Positions 1-12,800 of a stretch of DNA of 64,000 nucleotides are shown piece by piece. The notes beneath the pieces were generated by a model. It did not search any database. It was not told the DNA's origin and was given only the letters and a program-made list of their open reading frames with translations. Numbering within the stretch: position 1 is the stretch's first letter; each line of letters begins with the position of its first letter. This stretch comes from Ascaris suum (taxonomy: Eukaryota; Nematoda; Chromadorea; Rhabditida; Ascarididae): the NCBI GenBank assembly GCA_013433145.1, contig CM024177.1, forward strand, positions 5,234,110-5,298,109. The letters are read 5' to 3'. Made by a program: the position numbers and the translations under genes.

Positions 1-761
1 TTTAATGTAAAGCATTTTAGTCGTTCAACAAATGGGTCTTTTGTTCCTTTTCTTCGCACGCAAATTGCATCTATAAGATTAGCGATCGAAGCTTTCGTCG
101 AGGTGAACCTAATTGCAGTTAGAGAGGAGAAAAGAGCGATTTGTCATCTCTCCGACGTGCAAATATTCACTTACCTGATTTGTTTCTAATCGACGTTATT
201 TAATGAAACTTTCGCTCGCAAAAGGTGCTTCTAGTATGAAGCGCATCACGTGTTCAAAATTTTATTCGAAACAGTCAAATAAAACATCTTTTTCCGGTCT
301 AGATATATGTTTTAAATTCCGCTTGAAGATGCCTGTCAAATTTCTTGCCGGTTTTTTCACAGTGCTGGAGGATTTTTTATAGGGGTGAGAATTTCTAAAA
401 CAGACGCCACATTCCGTCATGGCCCCCGAAACTTGATAGAGCATTGAGGGCATACTTATAGTGCCACATGTAGATGTAGGTACGGCTGTCAATTGTCCCG
501 CCATAATGAGAGTTCCTGAAGGAATTAGAGAGGATGAAACGATGCTCATCTTTGACATCCCGAACTTCCTTTTCGCTTATCGACCAAATTCGCCACTATT
601 TATGCGGCCCTGTAACTAGCAAACGAAGCGCTGTAGAGTTGGTGGGTCATCAGTATTCTGCCGTCTTTTAATATGCAACCTTGCTAAAGGCATGTGAATG
701 TTTGTCCTGTTTTTGTCGCGTATTGTTATATTTTATGTTTATACCGTTTGCTCCCGTCCAG

Positions 762-871
762 GTGAGTGGAGGGAGTCGTTCGGCGATGCCGTTTTCGCCG
801 GAGAAAACCGCCGTGAGCAGATCGACGGTCGTTTCTCTGTGTTGGGAAATGATTCACGGGGTCCGTCATCG
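762..871 (+). CDS. Copy A candidate exon (linker)
   Basis: An acceptor (GTCCAG) opens this 110-base stretch, read in the frame EWRESFGDAVFAGENR and ending RGPSS at a GTGCAT donor in phase 0. That phase fits the next exon, which starts VRPSTSSSS. A second frame is also open here (VSGGSRSAMPF, donor GTGAGC at 814), so the frame is not proven. It would follow the PDZ part and precede the proline-rich exon. Confidence 0.4.
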
Positions 872-3800
872 GTGCATGCACAATCTCTCACTGTCTATTA
901 AATTTCGGTAAAGCAGCACATTTAACGCATTCTGACACTGAAGCGCTTTTGTTTGTTGTTATAGCGCCACATAACTGAGTGTGTGTTCTACAAAAGTATA
1001 ATGAATTAAAGTGCGGATTGTTTGAGGTTGGCTGTGAAGAGGGTTCGGTAAATTCCGCTCCTTCGACCAGCATCGTTTGAAAAAGCTGTAAAGATTCGTC
1101 TCGAAAGTTTTAGTGTTCCAACAAGACCAACGTCTTAGAGCATGTGGCCGTTGACGTTTGCTTAGTTGCATCTCTCAGCAGTTCCTTGTGATGTGCATGG
1201 CTTCATAACGCTTCCGATTGCCTTCTGTTGTCCTCTTTGCGACCTGCATGTTCTTCTTCAAATTTTTTCCATGTATTAGATCCGTTATTTGCAACAAACA
1301 GTCATTCCTGTTGACTATTTTCTGTGGGTTTCTCAAATATTTCAGCTCAATTGTCTCTGTCAGCTTTTATTCGTCATAAACGAATTGAAGTTGCTTTCAT
1401 CTGATAGATAATTCGGCATTCAACACCACGAGCCTCGCAGTTGAATTGAGTTTTATTATAGGATGATAGTAGTGAGGGATGATACCGGAAGTGGGCCTTT
1501 CACTGTGCTGTTTACGTTTTTAATTAGAATTAAAGCGATCGATGGCTTGTTTTGCATCACTCAACCGAATGAATTACCAGATATGCAAATGAATTTCCAG
1601 TCGTCTGTTATAGTGGAAAAGTCGTCAATAGGATCATTTTAATAATTTCTCGACCACGGAATTTTATTCTTATGGAGGGGAATGCTTTTCTTCTTGTGGT
1701 TTCTCTATCCTTTCTGTCCTTTTACACCCTCGCGCAGCAGGAAAACTGCACTAATGAATATCGATTATTTAAAAATATATCCGGCGTTGTCTAACATCGT
1801 TTAATTCGTTTACTGTCACGCTCCATTCTGTGATTTTATTCGTGCTTTTGTCACTTGGTTTATTGCAGATATCTTCTTCATGTTTTGTATTCACAAAGGT
1901 GTAAGAAGTTTTTAAGGTGGTTAATGCAGGTACTTGTTGTCATTGTCTACGAAAATGGGATCGGTGTTATTTGTTCATTCTAAGCTTGGTTGCATTGGAA
2001 TCATTTCGTTACATGGGTTATAGATTTGCTTGATGTAAAAGCTGTTTGGTTGTTATTTTTCTGATCAAGAGAAATTTGAGTTTCAGGTCCGTCCATCTAC
2101 CTCGAGCTCCTCGCCGCTACCACTAGCACCACCTCCACCGAGAGCTGCAACCTCACCTTCAGGCGCGGTGCGCTCTGTGCCTCCTCCTGTTGCACCAAAG
2201 CCAAAGATAAATCCCAAGCAGGTTGGTATTTTTATTTGTCAGTCGTACAGCATTGCACGTATGCCGTGATCATGAATTTCGGGGCCGTTTGGGCGTTACA
2301 TTCTTATGTGCGCACTTTCATTTGTTGCTTTCGTCTAATTTTTAATCAGGGAGTGTGCATTATGTAGAAGTGCGAAGAGTGCTGGCAATAAAGTGCAGGT
2401 TGCTTTCTTGTTGCGATATCTTGATCTCCAGGTTGGCTGCCGAAAGGAAAAGTTGAAGTGAGGTTCCGTCTGAATGCTGTTTTACCGTTATACAAAACTT
2501 TGTCTATAGACCTATAGCATTTGGAGACAGATTTATCTTCGTGCTCAAGACTTCACTTGCCTTAATTATATCGTAATTTCTTGAATAGTTTAACGATCGA
2601 AACAGCGAAAACTGCTCCACAGTACGATCCCGTTGAAATCTCAGGAAATGGTAGTCTTAGTGGCTTTATTTGGAGTTTACGGTATTTATTAATAAAGAGA
2701 TTATTGTGAGTTTGTGCAGTAGTTATTCGGAAGTCGTCTTCACTGCACTAATTGGGTTTATGAGTGTTGTAATTGTGTTTAATTTTATCGAGCTGAAAAT
2801 TGCATCTTTTATATTATGCTCGGAATTGGCTTCTTTAGGATCGGACGGATGTGAATATGGTTATCATCATGCACTCACGGCCGTATTTAATAATTTTCTT
2901 CTTAAATAATATCTCATTTTCCTTTTCATGTGACTGTTTTCTTGCTCAAGCGGACTGGAGAGACGAGGAGTGGGAAATTTTTCATTTTTTAATGTTTGGT
3001 GGAAAGTTTTGAAGAGAAAAATTGATAGAAGGAAAAAAGGACAGAATTAACGATAGAGTGAATGGGAGGGGATATTTAGGATTGGCTTCCTGCAAGGGAT
3101 GGTATTTTTTTGAGAGGAAGTGATATATGATGTGATATTAACAAAGAATTTGCTTGCTCAGAATGGAGTAACTCACGAGAGTGTACCGCTTGCATCGCTT
3201 GACGATCAACTTGAAAGTGAGCCGGCTGCTGGATCCTCACAGGTTGCATTCCTTTAAGTTGTCGCTCTGATTGAGAGTTTATCTTCAAATGATGTTTAGA
3301 AAACAAAAGCACTAAGGATAGTTTGGTTTGGTTTTTGCTTCATTATTTGAATGTGAATATAAACGAATTTATACTTTGCCAATAATCACTCTTTTGGAAT
3401 GGAATTCGCAATGTAATTTGAAAATCAAGGAGATGGAAAGCAAAAATTCCACTGATGTAAACATTTTCGTTGCATAAAATCCGCTGAAACAAGTTTATTT
3501 CGTTTGCCAAGGCAGAATGAAATGGCCTGTCTAATTTTCCTGATGGAAATGATCGTTTTTGCAACTTAGATCCCGACCGCTTTTTTAGTTGAAGAAAAAT
3601 TTCTGAAACATCACAGCTTCGTAAAGGAATTTATAGTGTTTTCTTCTATCGAAAGGGATCTGCTGAAATGTTTCTTATTTTTAAGCATTCTGCAGCGCCA
3701 AAATGTTGCTTAAAGCTAAGCAATCTTTTGTCTTTGAAATGCAAAAAAGTCGTTTATAGGTCTCGACCCCGTCGACACCAAATTCAAACCCGGAACGAAT

Positions 3801-6800
3801 GGCGTTTTCATCGAAGTTGAAGAAGTTCGAGCGAGAGATTGAGATCAAAAGGCCATCTCCGTTGCCCTCTTCAAGTGCCCCGCTTCTGCCTGGTGAGAGT
3901 AACCGCATTCACTTCTCTCACTTTTAACGCAGCTTCAGATGTAATAGACGATCTTAGCCTTGCTGCCTGACACCTGGATGAAGATGGAGGAATTATTCGA
4001 GTTTAATTTATAGAACTAAAATTTAATGTCACATTGCAATCAGCAATCCCTCGCACGAATAATACCAGCAATATCGTTAGCAAATGAAGCAGTCGAGAGA
4101 TGTTCACGATTTACAGGAACAAGTGAAGTCCATTATAGCTTGCACTTCTCGGTTTTTAACATTTTTACATTACAAAAAATGTTGAAAAGGGGAGGGAGAA
4201 ACGAATGGGAGGAGGGAGTTTTCGATGGAACTCGGATGGGTTCAAATGATTTTCTAGTGGGAGGGTGTCGATGCTCTCATTATTTTCGGGTTCAGAATGG
4301 GCGGACAGAAAGTATGGAAAGAATGAGAAAGAAACCACTAGTAGCTAAAAGAAGTAGAACTGCAAGATACTCTGCTTTTTGGTACAGTTAGCCGCCTCAC
4401 ACTGTCATCCCTCCCAGAAGCGTTATTTTTGAGCTGAGATCACCCAGAAGTCCTTTTTATGCTTTTATGTACCTTACATTCTGCCATAGGCCCATCGAAC
4501 TGGTGATCTTCTTTACCTCTTAAGCTGCGCCGAAATTCTAAAGCTGTGGAATTGACATGAGAAAAACTAGAGTCCAGGTGCAGCAGCAATAGACCTGCTG
4601 ATGTTATGGAAAAGCCATTAACAACACATTAACGCTCGTGCATGCTGTGCAGTGCTGATTATGTTGTCGACCCCCAGTCGCATATCATTTCTGCATGCTG
4701 CATGTTTACGTTTGTTTTTTATAATCACTTTGGAGAGGGCAACAAATGAAGACAAACTTCAGTGCTTATCTAAAGAGCCTGAGATTTGTTGAGTGGCGTT
4801 GATGTTTATGGCACATGAATTGCGCATAATAACAAATGCTTTCTGCCATTAGAGGTCCCATTGTTTAATGGTGAAGAAATTTGCATAAAATAGACCACGC
4901 CTACGAACATGCAAATTCGAAATTTACAAGGACATTTATATCCATGCAGATCGGTTAGTGTGCAGATTTGTTTGATTGGAGGGTGCACTTATATAGCATT
5001 CTTTATAGTTTATTCGTTGTGGCTTTTTGGTCGGACATCTTTGGAACAATCTGCGAAATCCGGTTGATCCGTTTTTCTCGTCAATTTTGACTGCCGATTT
5101 TTTGGAACAGTCTGCGAGGTCTCTGACTGCGAAATCGTCCTTAATCGGACGGCCGATTAGCGGGCTTTTTTAAAATCATCGACTGGCAACCAGTTAAGAT
5201 AACCATGTAATAAGCAGCAGATATGTCAAGTCAACTATCCAGCTGAATTTTGCGGGAAATTGAATTTTGGGACGTTTTCTGTGATCGGAAGGCATTTTTT
5301 GGTATTAAATTATTTCAGATACCTGTCTAAGCACTGTGACAGTGAGTGAACTTCTTTCCTTCACGTCTTTCAAGCAGTTCCTAGGAGAAGGGTGTCGTAA
5401 ATGAAAGCGTTGCTCGACTTGAGAAGTTATTGTTGTGACTGAGAAAATTTCCGTTACCTCTTGAATGCCATTATGAAAAGTTTTATAAAAACATCAGTGC
5501 GAAATTATTCATGACATGGATCTCTCTCCGCTCATTTTTCCTTTTGACTTCATACTTGCCGCATTTCTGTTCCTCTTCCGGGGTTTTTTCTCTTAACGCT
5601 CCGTGGAAGGTTGTTCGCATCAGCACACGCGTTTATGCAATTAAAACTTCACCTTTTTTAAGTACCTTTATTTGCATATTTTATGTTGGTCAGACTGGAA
5701 GTAAAATAAGTGATACTAGGCGGCGGGAGGGGAAATAAATGGATGGAAAGAAGGGAATCGATGAAGAATTTGGAAGTAGTCTACTTGTATGTGCTAAATT
5801 TCGGCTGAATGTGAAATAAACTCTTGTGAAACTTTCTGTTGAGCTAATTTGAAGTCGGCGTTAACCTTTAGAATGAATAATGAAGAAAACTTGTCCAGCT
5901 TAAGAAGCGATCCTTTATATCCTTTCAGTGCCGTGAGTGACGAATGCGTTCAGTTGTCGGTTTCGGAGGCAGCGAGCTTGGTTGGTTGAAGTTCTGCTCG
6001 GGGTGCGCACCTCATAATTCTCACTCATGTGATTTCCCCATTTTTTCCTCAGGACCGGCGGTGTCTTCGATCCGACATATTTTACCTCTTTCCACCTTTC
6101 GATTCTAGGTGCGGGCTCGTTGCAGAGGAGAGAGGCAGTTTTCTGCTAAACGAAAGACAAAGAGGGGGGAGGGGGGTTGCTGAAAGAATTTTCCGATTAA
6201 TTTAGTTCTTTCAGTCTGATTCATTGTAAACCGTCAAGTTCATGAACAAACTGTTCTGCAATGTCTTTCCCATCCTACCCGCCCCCTCCCTTCCCGCTTG
6301 ATCCCCAAGCAGAGCTGTTGGCTATGGATTTATCTAAATGATATGTCTGTTTTCGATGGTATCTAGACGAGCCGACGGTTAATTTGTGGAATATGGTGCG
6401 ATCGCTTGTAGAGGCTAACGGCATTTAAATGTGCTGCGTCGTCGATTATGCTGCTAGTTGCATGATGTTTGTGCCTAATCATGCATATTGATTGGCGAGC
6501 TCACCCATGCGCGATGCCACGATCCGCATGTCGTACCATATTCTGCTGATTAGTTGAGTGCTGTTAAAGTCGGATGTTGTGGTGATTTGTCACCAAAAAT
6601 TCTCAAATTATTGTTTGTGGGGTGGGCGACCGAGTGAAAGGATTCTGCTGAAACAGTCCGTTTTGAGAACAAATCAGTCATTTGAGTATTTTAGCAAAAA
6701 TATTTTGTAAAAAAATAATAGATGTAGATCACGGTGCATTACTGCATTACTCCATTACTTTGGGTATCTCAGTAATCAATAGGTAAGTAATTTATTCAAC

Positions 6801-9800
6801 TTCCATTCCGAAATTCATAAAGAAGATTACTTTGGTGGAAAATTTCTCCAACAGCTTTGTGTTGCAAAAATTTTTCCCCAGGAGGATAGTTTTTCCCCAG
6901 AAAAAAAAATTACAATGTATATCTGTGGTGGTTTAACCAGATTTATGGTGAAAAGCCGATGAATTTCATAGCTGGAGGATAGAACTGAGATTGCACATCA
7001 GTTGTACGTTGTTAGCACTTCTTTTTTTTTCCACTTAAAGCACATTGCGTGTGTTCTCTCACACTGTCATTTATTGTTGTTGTGTGTTTGTGGATGTTTA
7101 TTACTGTGTTTTTTCTCTGTGTTCGCTCCGTTGCCGTGTTTTTTATAAGTTTCGATTATTTATGCAACGTTTATTAAGTTTCAAGAAAAAACCTCGTCTT
7201 GCGATTTCTTGGTTTTTATTTACTTATTTGTTTATTTATTGCCCTCTATTCTTATTGGGGATTGAACTCTTGAAGAAGTGGATCTTATATTTTAATGGTC
7301 GATATAATGGTTGCTATTGTCAGCAAATAAAATAAATTTTGGATTTTTGCCAAGTTTGTCGCAAAGTGAGTCAGCACTGCAAAGCGAATTCGAAATAGAT
7401 ATCAACATCAGTGAGAATACCATTTTTAATGAAAAAATGAGGAGCGCATTTGGAAGAAGACAAACTTGTCCATCGCTGATTTGCTTTATATTTGCACTCA
7501 AGCAACCGTCTGCAGTTAAATTATTCGTTGTTGCGGTACAAGCTGTCCAGTGATTGCTGCAATATGAACGAACTGCCCAGTGGTTTTTACATTGTGAGTT
7601 GTCAGATCGATGATGGAGGCGGTCGATTGGGGTAGAAAGCCATCTAACTATCCCTTCTCCCCGTCCGGAAAAGCAGTAGCGGTCTGGCAGTTAGCGTTGA
7701 TTTCCGGGTACATAGCAGGGAACCGGCCTGTCGGGTTGTTATGCATTGCTGTGTATGTTTAAGTAATTCTCGCATTGGGATGCTGTAAGGAATTGCAGCG
7801 AAAAAGCCGTTGTTGAACGAAGATGAAGTGCGCAAAATGAAAGAGGAAGAAAGCAAGAAGGTGACTGCATCGGTGAGTGACGTTGGTATTAGTCCGCTCG
7901 AAGAAGATGCCAATCGCTCATTCGAGCACATCCTCAACAACAGGTTTTAGTTGCCTTATTTCCACTAGTATTATACAGCTAAAAGCTGAGTCGGGCGAAC
8001 TGCAGTTTTATATTGCTGCTAACCAGATTACTGGCCTTTACTTGCAGTTTTTCTAAGGAGCTTTACTTCTTTCTTCCACCTCGGCAGCTTGCCGGAAAAG
8101 AGCAAGTGGGAGCCCAAAAAGAAGGCGCTCCTCGTTAGATGCGTGCTGTCTGTTTCCTGTTAACTGCGCCACTTCTTTCATCTATCAGTTGTGCTATGCG
8201 TCCCCGAAGCAGGCAAAAAGGCCATGAAAGAGGCAGCACAGGAGACTGAGAAGATGATGCCTTTCATCACCGAACTACGCAGGTGGGATCGATTGGCATA
8301 AATGACGTTACGACATACGTCGTGCTATCCCACATCCGTACGTTGATCAGCGTATTCGAAGACGGTCGGCTGGACTGGGGTGTATGTACAATCTCTGGAA
8401 CCAAACTGCAGGGTGGTGCCCCATCAGCGGTCGTTCTGAAAGCGACTTCAGATCCAAGGAGGATTACAATTAGGGACGGAACGTTGCGCATGCATAGTTC
8501 GGTTGGGACGCTGTGAAATACGAGTGCAAGGTAGAGAAGTTGGCATTCCGCATAGAATGACATTAGAGGACAACTCTTTGAGTTCGTCTGACTAGCATCA
8601 GTGTTTGGATTGCTCCTCTACTAGCGTGCGTGCTGATATTGAGGATGTTTAGCTGGCGGTGCCGGAGAGGATGAAGATGAATGCCTCGCGAAATGAAGCG
8701 TTGGACTCATTACCCCTTAGCGTTGTTCGCTGCGTGCCGCACTCCTAGCAAAACATGAATTCAGCGACTTCTTTTAACCTTTTCGATGAAAATATATAGG
8801 AACAATTTATGTGAGTCAGAAGAACAAGGAGGGAAGCCTGCTTGGTTCCAGTAAATTTTAACCTTCCATGTGCAGCAGCCTCCAGAAATCAGTGCTGTTG
8901 CAGTCCATACCAGCGAACCTCAAAGAAAGCAATTCATAGCGGTAATTCGAAATCGAGCCAAGTGGAAAGTAAACTGTGGATACATTCGTTTCCACGGTGT
9001 CCCAGCATTTCCAAATTCCCAGCGGTTATTTGAGGTGGTGCATGCTTCAAGGATTGTCCCTAAATTCACCGGTCCTTCTTGGGGCCAGCTTAAACTTAAT
9101 GGCTAGAGATATCGCTAATAGAAGCAAACAGCGCATATCGCGCCAGTGAGGTTTCATCTGGGAAATTTTTTGCTCGTTCCTGGCTTGTTATGGTGATGCT
9201 GAAAGAGGTACGCCTAAAATGAGCCGTCGATTTGTCTGTGTCGCGGGTAGGTCGATGAGGACTAGGAGTTTCAGGTGATGAAATGGACTCTCACCTCTTC
9301 TCGTTATAAGTTATGTGTAGTTTTCTCATCTTCGAGATTTGCATGTTCATAGTTCGCACTGCCGCTAAATCGGGCACGGAGATGAATGCGTTGCATTGCT
9401 GCTGAACGTTTTTGCGATCGGCTTTTGATAAGCGGAAGAAATGCGTATTACGGCCTGTTGTTCTTATTGGCTTTGCACTCATCTCTTTGGTCCAGTAACT
9501 TCGACTTAAATATATCGTTTCTATGGGGGAACTGTTATATTTTATGTTTATTGAACTGTTGCTCCAGTCGGTACTGATTACTGTCTAGAATCAGTTGTTG
9601 TAACACATACGATTCATTGATGAAAGTTTTTTCATGTACTGAAGAGCTCGGCGATGGCAGCTATATTTATTTATTTATATGTTTACTTCTTTGTTTGTTG
9701 GTTTGTTTCAACTTCATGAAGTGGGATCATATACAAAAGCTAGGCGAACAAGAACAGCAACAAAACGCTCGCAAAACAACAATCTGGGCGAACAGATATT

Positions 9801-12800
9801 CAGATTTTTTGGCAGACCGAAACTGATGCCCACCTCGATCAAGAATTTTTTTGGGGAGGGAGGGGGGGGGGGGAAGAGGAAGCTAAGTGTTTCTGATAGT
9901 AGAGCATCAGAGAAGCCACGCGCAATTTTATAACAATGAGTCAAATAGAACGAAATTTTCAGTGCGGTACCGCGTTCGATACCAGCCGTAGTGCGAACGA
10001 AGAAAGCTGAGAATCGTTTAGCTGCTGCGTCACCCTCACCAACACCACCGTGTGAACCGTTGAATGCTGTCGAGCAGCGTGCCCTCGAGCATCAAAAGAG
10101 ACATGAGTGGAGACAAGCAAGGTTGGATCAGTTCACTTATCCTACCTCCATCCTTTATATAATTATGGATAAAATCATTTGTTATTTAAAGCTTTAAGGT
10201 GGCGTAAATTATATAACTGGACTTGCATTACAACAGCAGTAATAGTAGTAGTGATAGTAACAATTATAGTGAAGTTATTAGTGACCGTTAGCATTTTGTT
10301 TTCAGCGGCATACAGTTGCTATAAATTAAGTTCTAAGTTCTAAAGGTGGAGTTGTTGACACGATCGCTATCGGTTTTGCCAATTTCAGAAATTTTTCATC
10401 GATAGCATTTCGATTCTCACCAAAATTTTTCCTCTGGCTGACTGATTGGATTTTTCGAAAGCTAATCTGCACTGCACCCCAAATCCATTCGGTCTGCTAC
10501 CAGCCGAGCGAGCATTTTAAACTATCAATTTTAGAGCGTGCTTTGAATTGTGACCGGCTCATGTATCACCTGAAGATCGGGTGGTTGAATGTGCTAGAGT
10601 AATCGTTGTTGACTCTGTGCACTGAGAAAGAGAAAGAATAGTGACCAAATAATATGTTGCGATTATATGGCAAATGTTCACTAAAGGATTTTTTAATCGA
10701 TTGCTGAATGACGGATGCCTCGAGTTTGGAATTGCAAGTTTCGCAAGTCAACTTATTGAATGAGCCTTGTCGTCTCTTATGTAAATTCTTTGCTTTCAGC
10801 TATTACGAAGTTAGCATTTGTTCTTTTCTTTAATGAAGTTCGATCTTTGCACTTTTGTTTCAGAGTAAGAGTAAAGCGAGCTTAAAGGAACTACAGCTAG
10901 AGCACAGACTTCAGCCTCTGATAGGAGGCTGTCGCGGACCTAGTTTATTCAGTACTGCCATCGGGGGGATGGGCATTCGCTAGCTGCCTAGGAAGAGGTG
11001 TGCTTGGAGGATTGGTTCAAAATATGCAAACTACATAGCCTAACTGGAGTCAAATTTTGCCCCGCTTTGGTATCATATGAAGCAGTGGTATGTCTGCTGA
11101 TCGTAGCGTTAGTTTTACTAATGAATGGAATATTCAACCAGAGGCAATCCTTTGCTGAGCGCGCATACATTTTAAATGCATTAATTCTCCGGTATGCATG
11201 CAACAGCCATCGAATACGATTATTTACATCCTGAGACAACTGAGGTGGGCGTCAGCCTCCCCGCTCAAAGTTCTGAAACCACAAGAGCACTCGATTTGTA
11301 TAACTCACCTGGGTTCCCTTGGTGACATTTCCAGTTAACTACTTTGGTATCGATAAAACTGATTATCCCTGATTTGGAGGTGCATAAAATATTTGAATTT
11401 GGCATCCGATCGGTCATGTAAGTGATTGCTTTCATTTCCACTCTTCTATTTCACTTAAGTAACAACCTGTAGAGGAGCGTTAATTTGTGTCATTTAAAGG
11501 TGTCCACTATTAATATGATGCAGGTGGAAAACTTAAATTGTAGAACTGGCAAAATGAGAATATTTGCATAATATGCGTCGGTTGATTTTATGCGTGGGTG
11601 GCGAAAAAATCAACGAAGTTGTTTGAAATTTGCATACTTCTTTTTATGGAATTTCTTTCAGGTATAAATCGTTGGAGGCGGATTCAGCAGCGGCCGAAGA
11701 AGTAATGCTACAGGTGCAGCAAATTAACAGTGTGCGTTTCATTTCATTCAGTATTTCTCACTACTTTCTTGTCCCACATTGTTATTTCTGTGCAGCAGTT
11801 GTTTTCGTTTTTCAATGCTCGCTGTTTCTTTTTCTTCTTCTTTCCTTCTCTTTGTTCCTCTTCCTTCGCACATACTAAAAATCGCGTAGAAGTTCGACTT
11901 CAGTCTGCTGATCTCTTGTCGTAAATGATTCTTTCACTCTCGTATGAAGTTCTTCTATCATTCGTTTCAGGTGGTAAAGCCTGAGCTTTCCTCATGTCTG
12001 AAATCTTGCATTTTCCACTCTTAGAGACCATAAGTGGCGTTTCATTTTCATAAGTTTTTAGAGGACACCAACAATCTATGCTGCTTTAAAGCAAGAGTGG
12101 TTGCTTGAGATAGAAAGCGGAAGCATAAGGAGAGGGAGGAGAACAAATAATTGTTTGTTTGATTATATAATGGCACATAGCATCCTCTCAACTAATTTAA
12201 TCACGGACGGTTTTTCCAGTGGCCAAATTTATATGAAAATCCTCAAACTTGCAAGGAGGTTTATGGAAATCCTCCAAGTTGTTTTTTTTTTCGAAATACA
12301 ACACAGGAACGAGTGGTGGTCCACTCGCAATCCAAACGGGTTCAGCTTAATTCTGGAAGAAAATTGTTGTTTTATTGCCACCTTCATTCAAGCACTCTTA
12401 ACTTCTAATCAAGTGTCACGTTTTTTATTTTCGGCGCTGTCTCTCTTTTTTTTTGTTGAATTACAATAATGTTGTGTAGTGTAATTCGCTGTGGCATTTC
12501 AGCACTCTTTCCGTTGTTTTTTGGTTCTCTTTAACTGCCTCTTGGTCAGGCTATCTCGTTTTGAAACACTTCGGCGTCCTAATTTTCGTCGTAAATTCTT
12601 TTTTCTCTCAAATGCAGTTTCTAAATGTTCAACATAACAGCTGTCTGTGTTTGTATGTGTGTCTGATACTTTCAACTAGTGAGCGATTAAGTACTATGGC
12701 GCTTTTATTAAATGGCCATTTTCCACACAGTGGGATACTTAATTTCGCTGCGATTTATCGTGTTCCATTTGATTTTTTGCTATTTAACGATTTCGAAGTC

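Noticed and set aside
4026..4391. 121-codon frame in the 3.9-kb intron of copy A
   Set aside because: No recognisable motif, no splice sites in phase and no equivalent in copy B.
10864..10982. Exon-like stretch after TTTCAG in a Scribble A intron (SKSKASLKELQLEHRLQP)
   Set aside because: Its phase does not fit the flanking exons and it ends in a stop; copy B has no equivalent.
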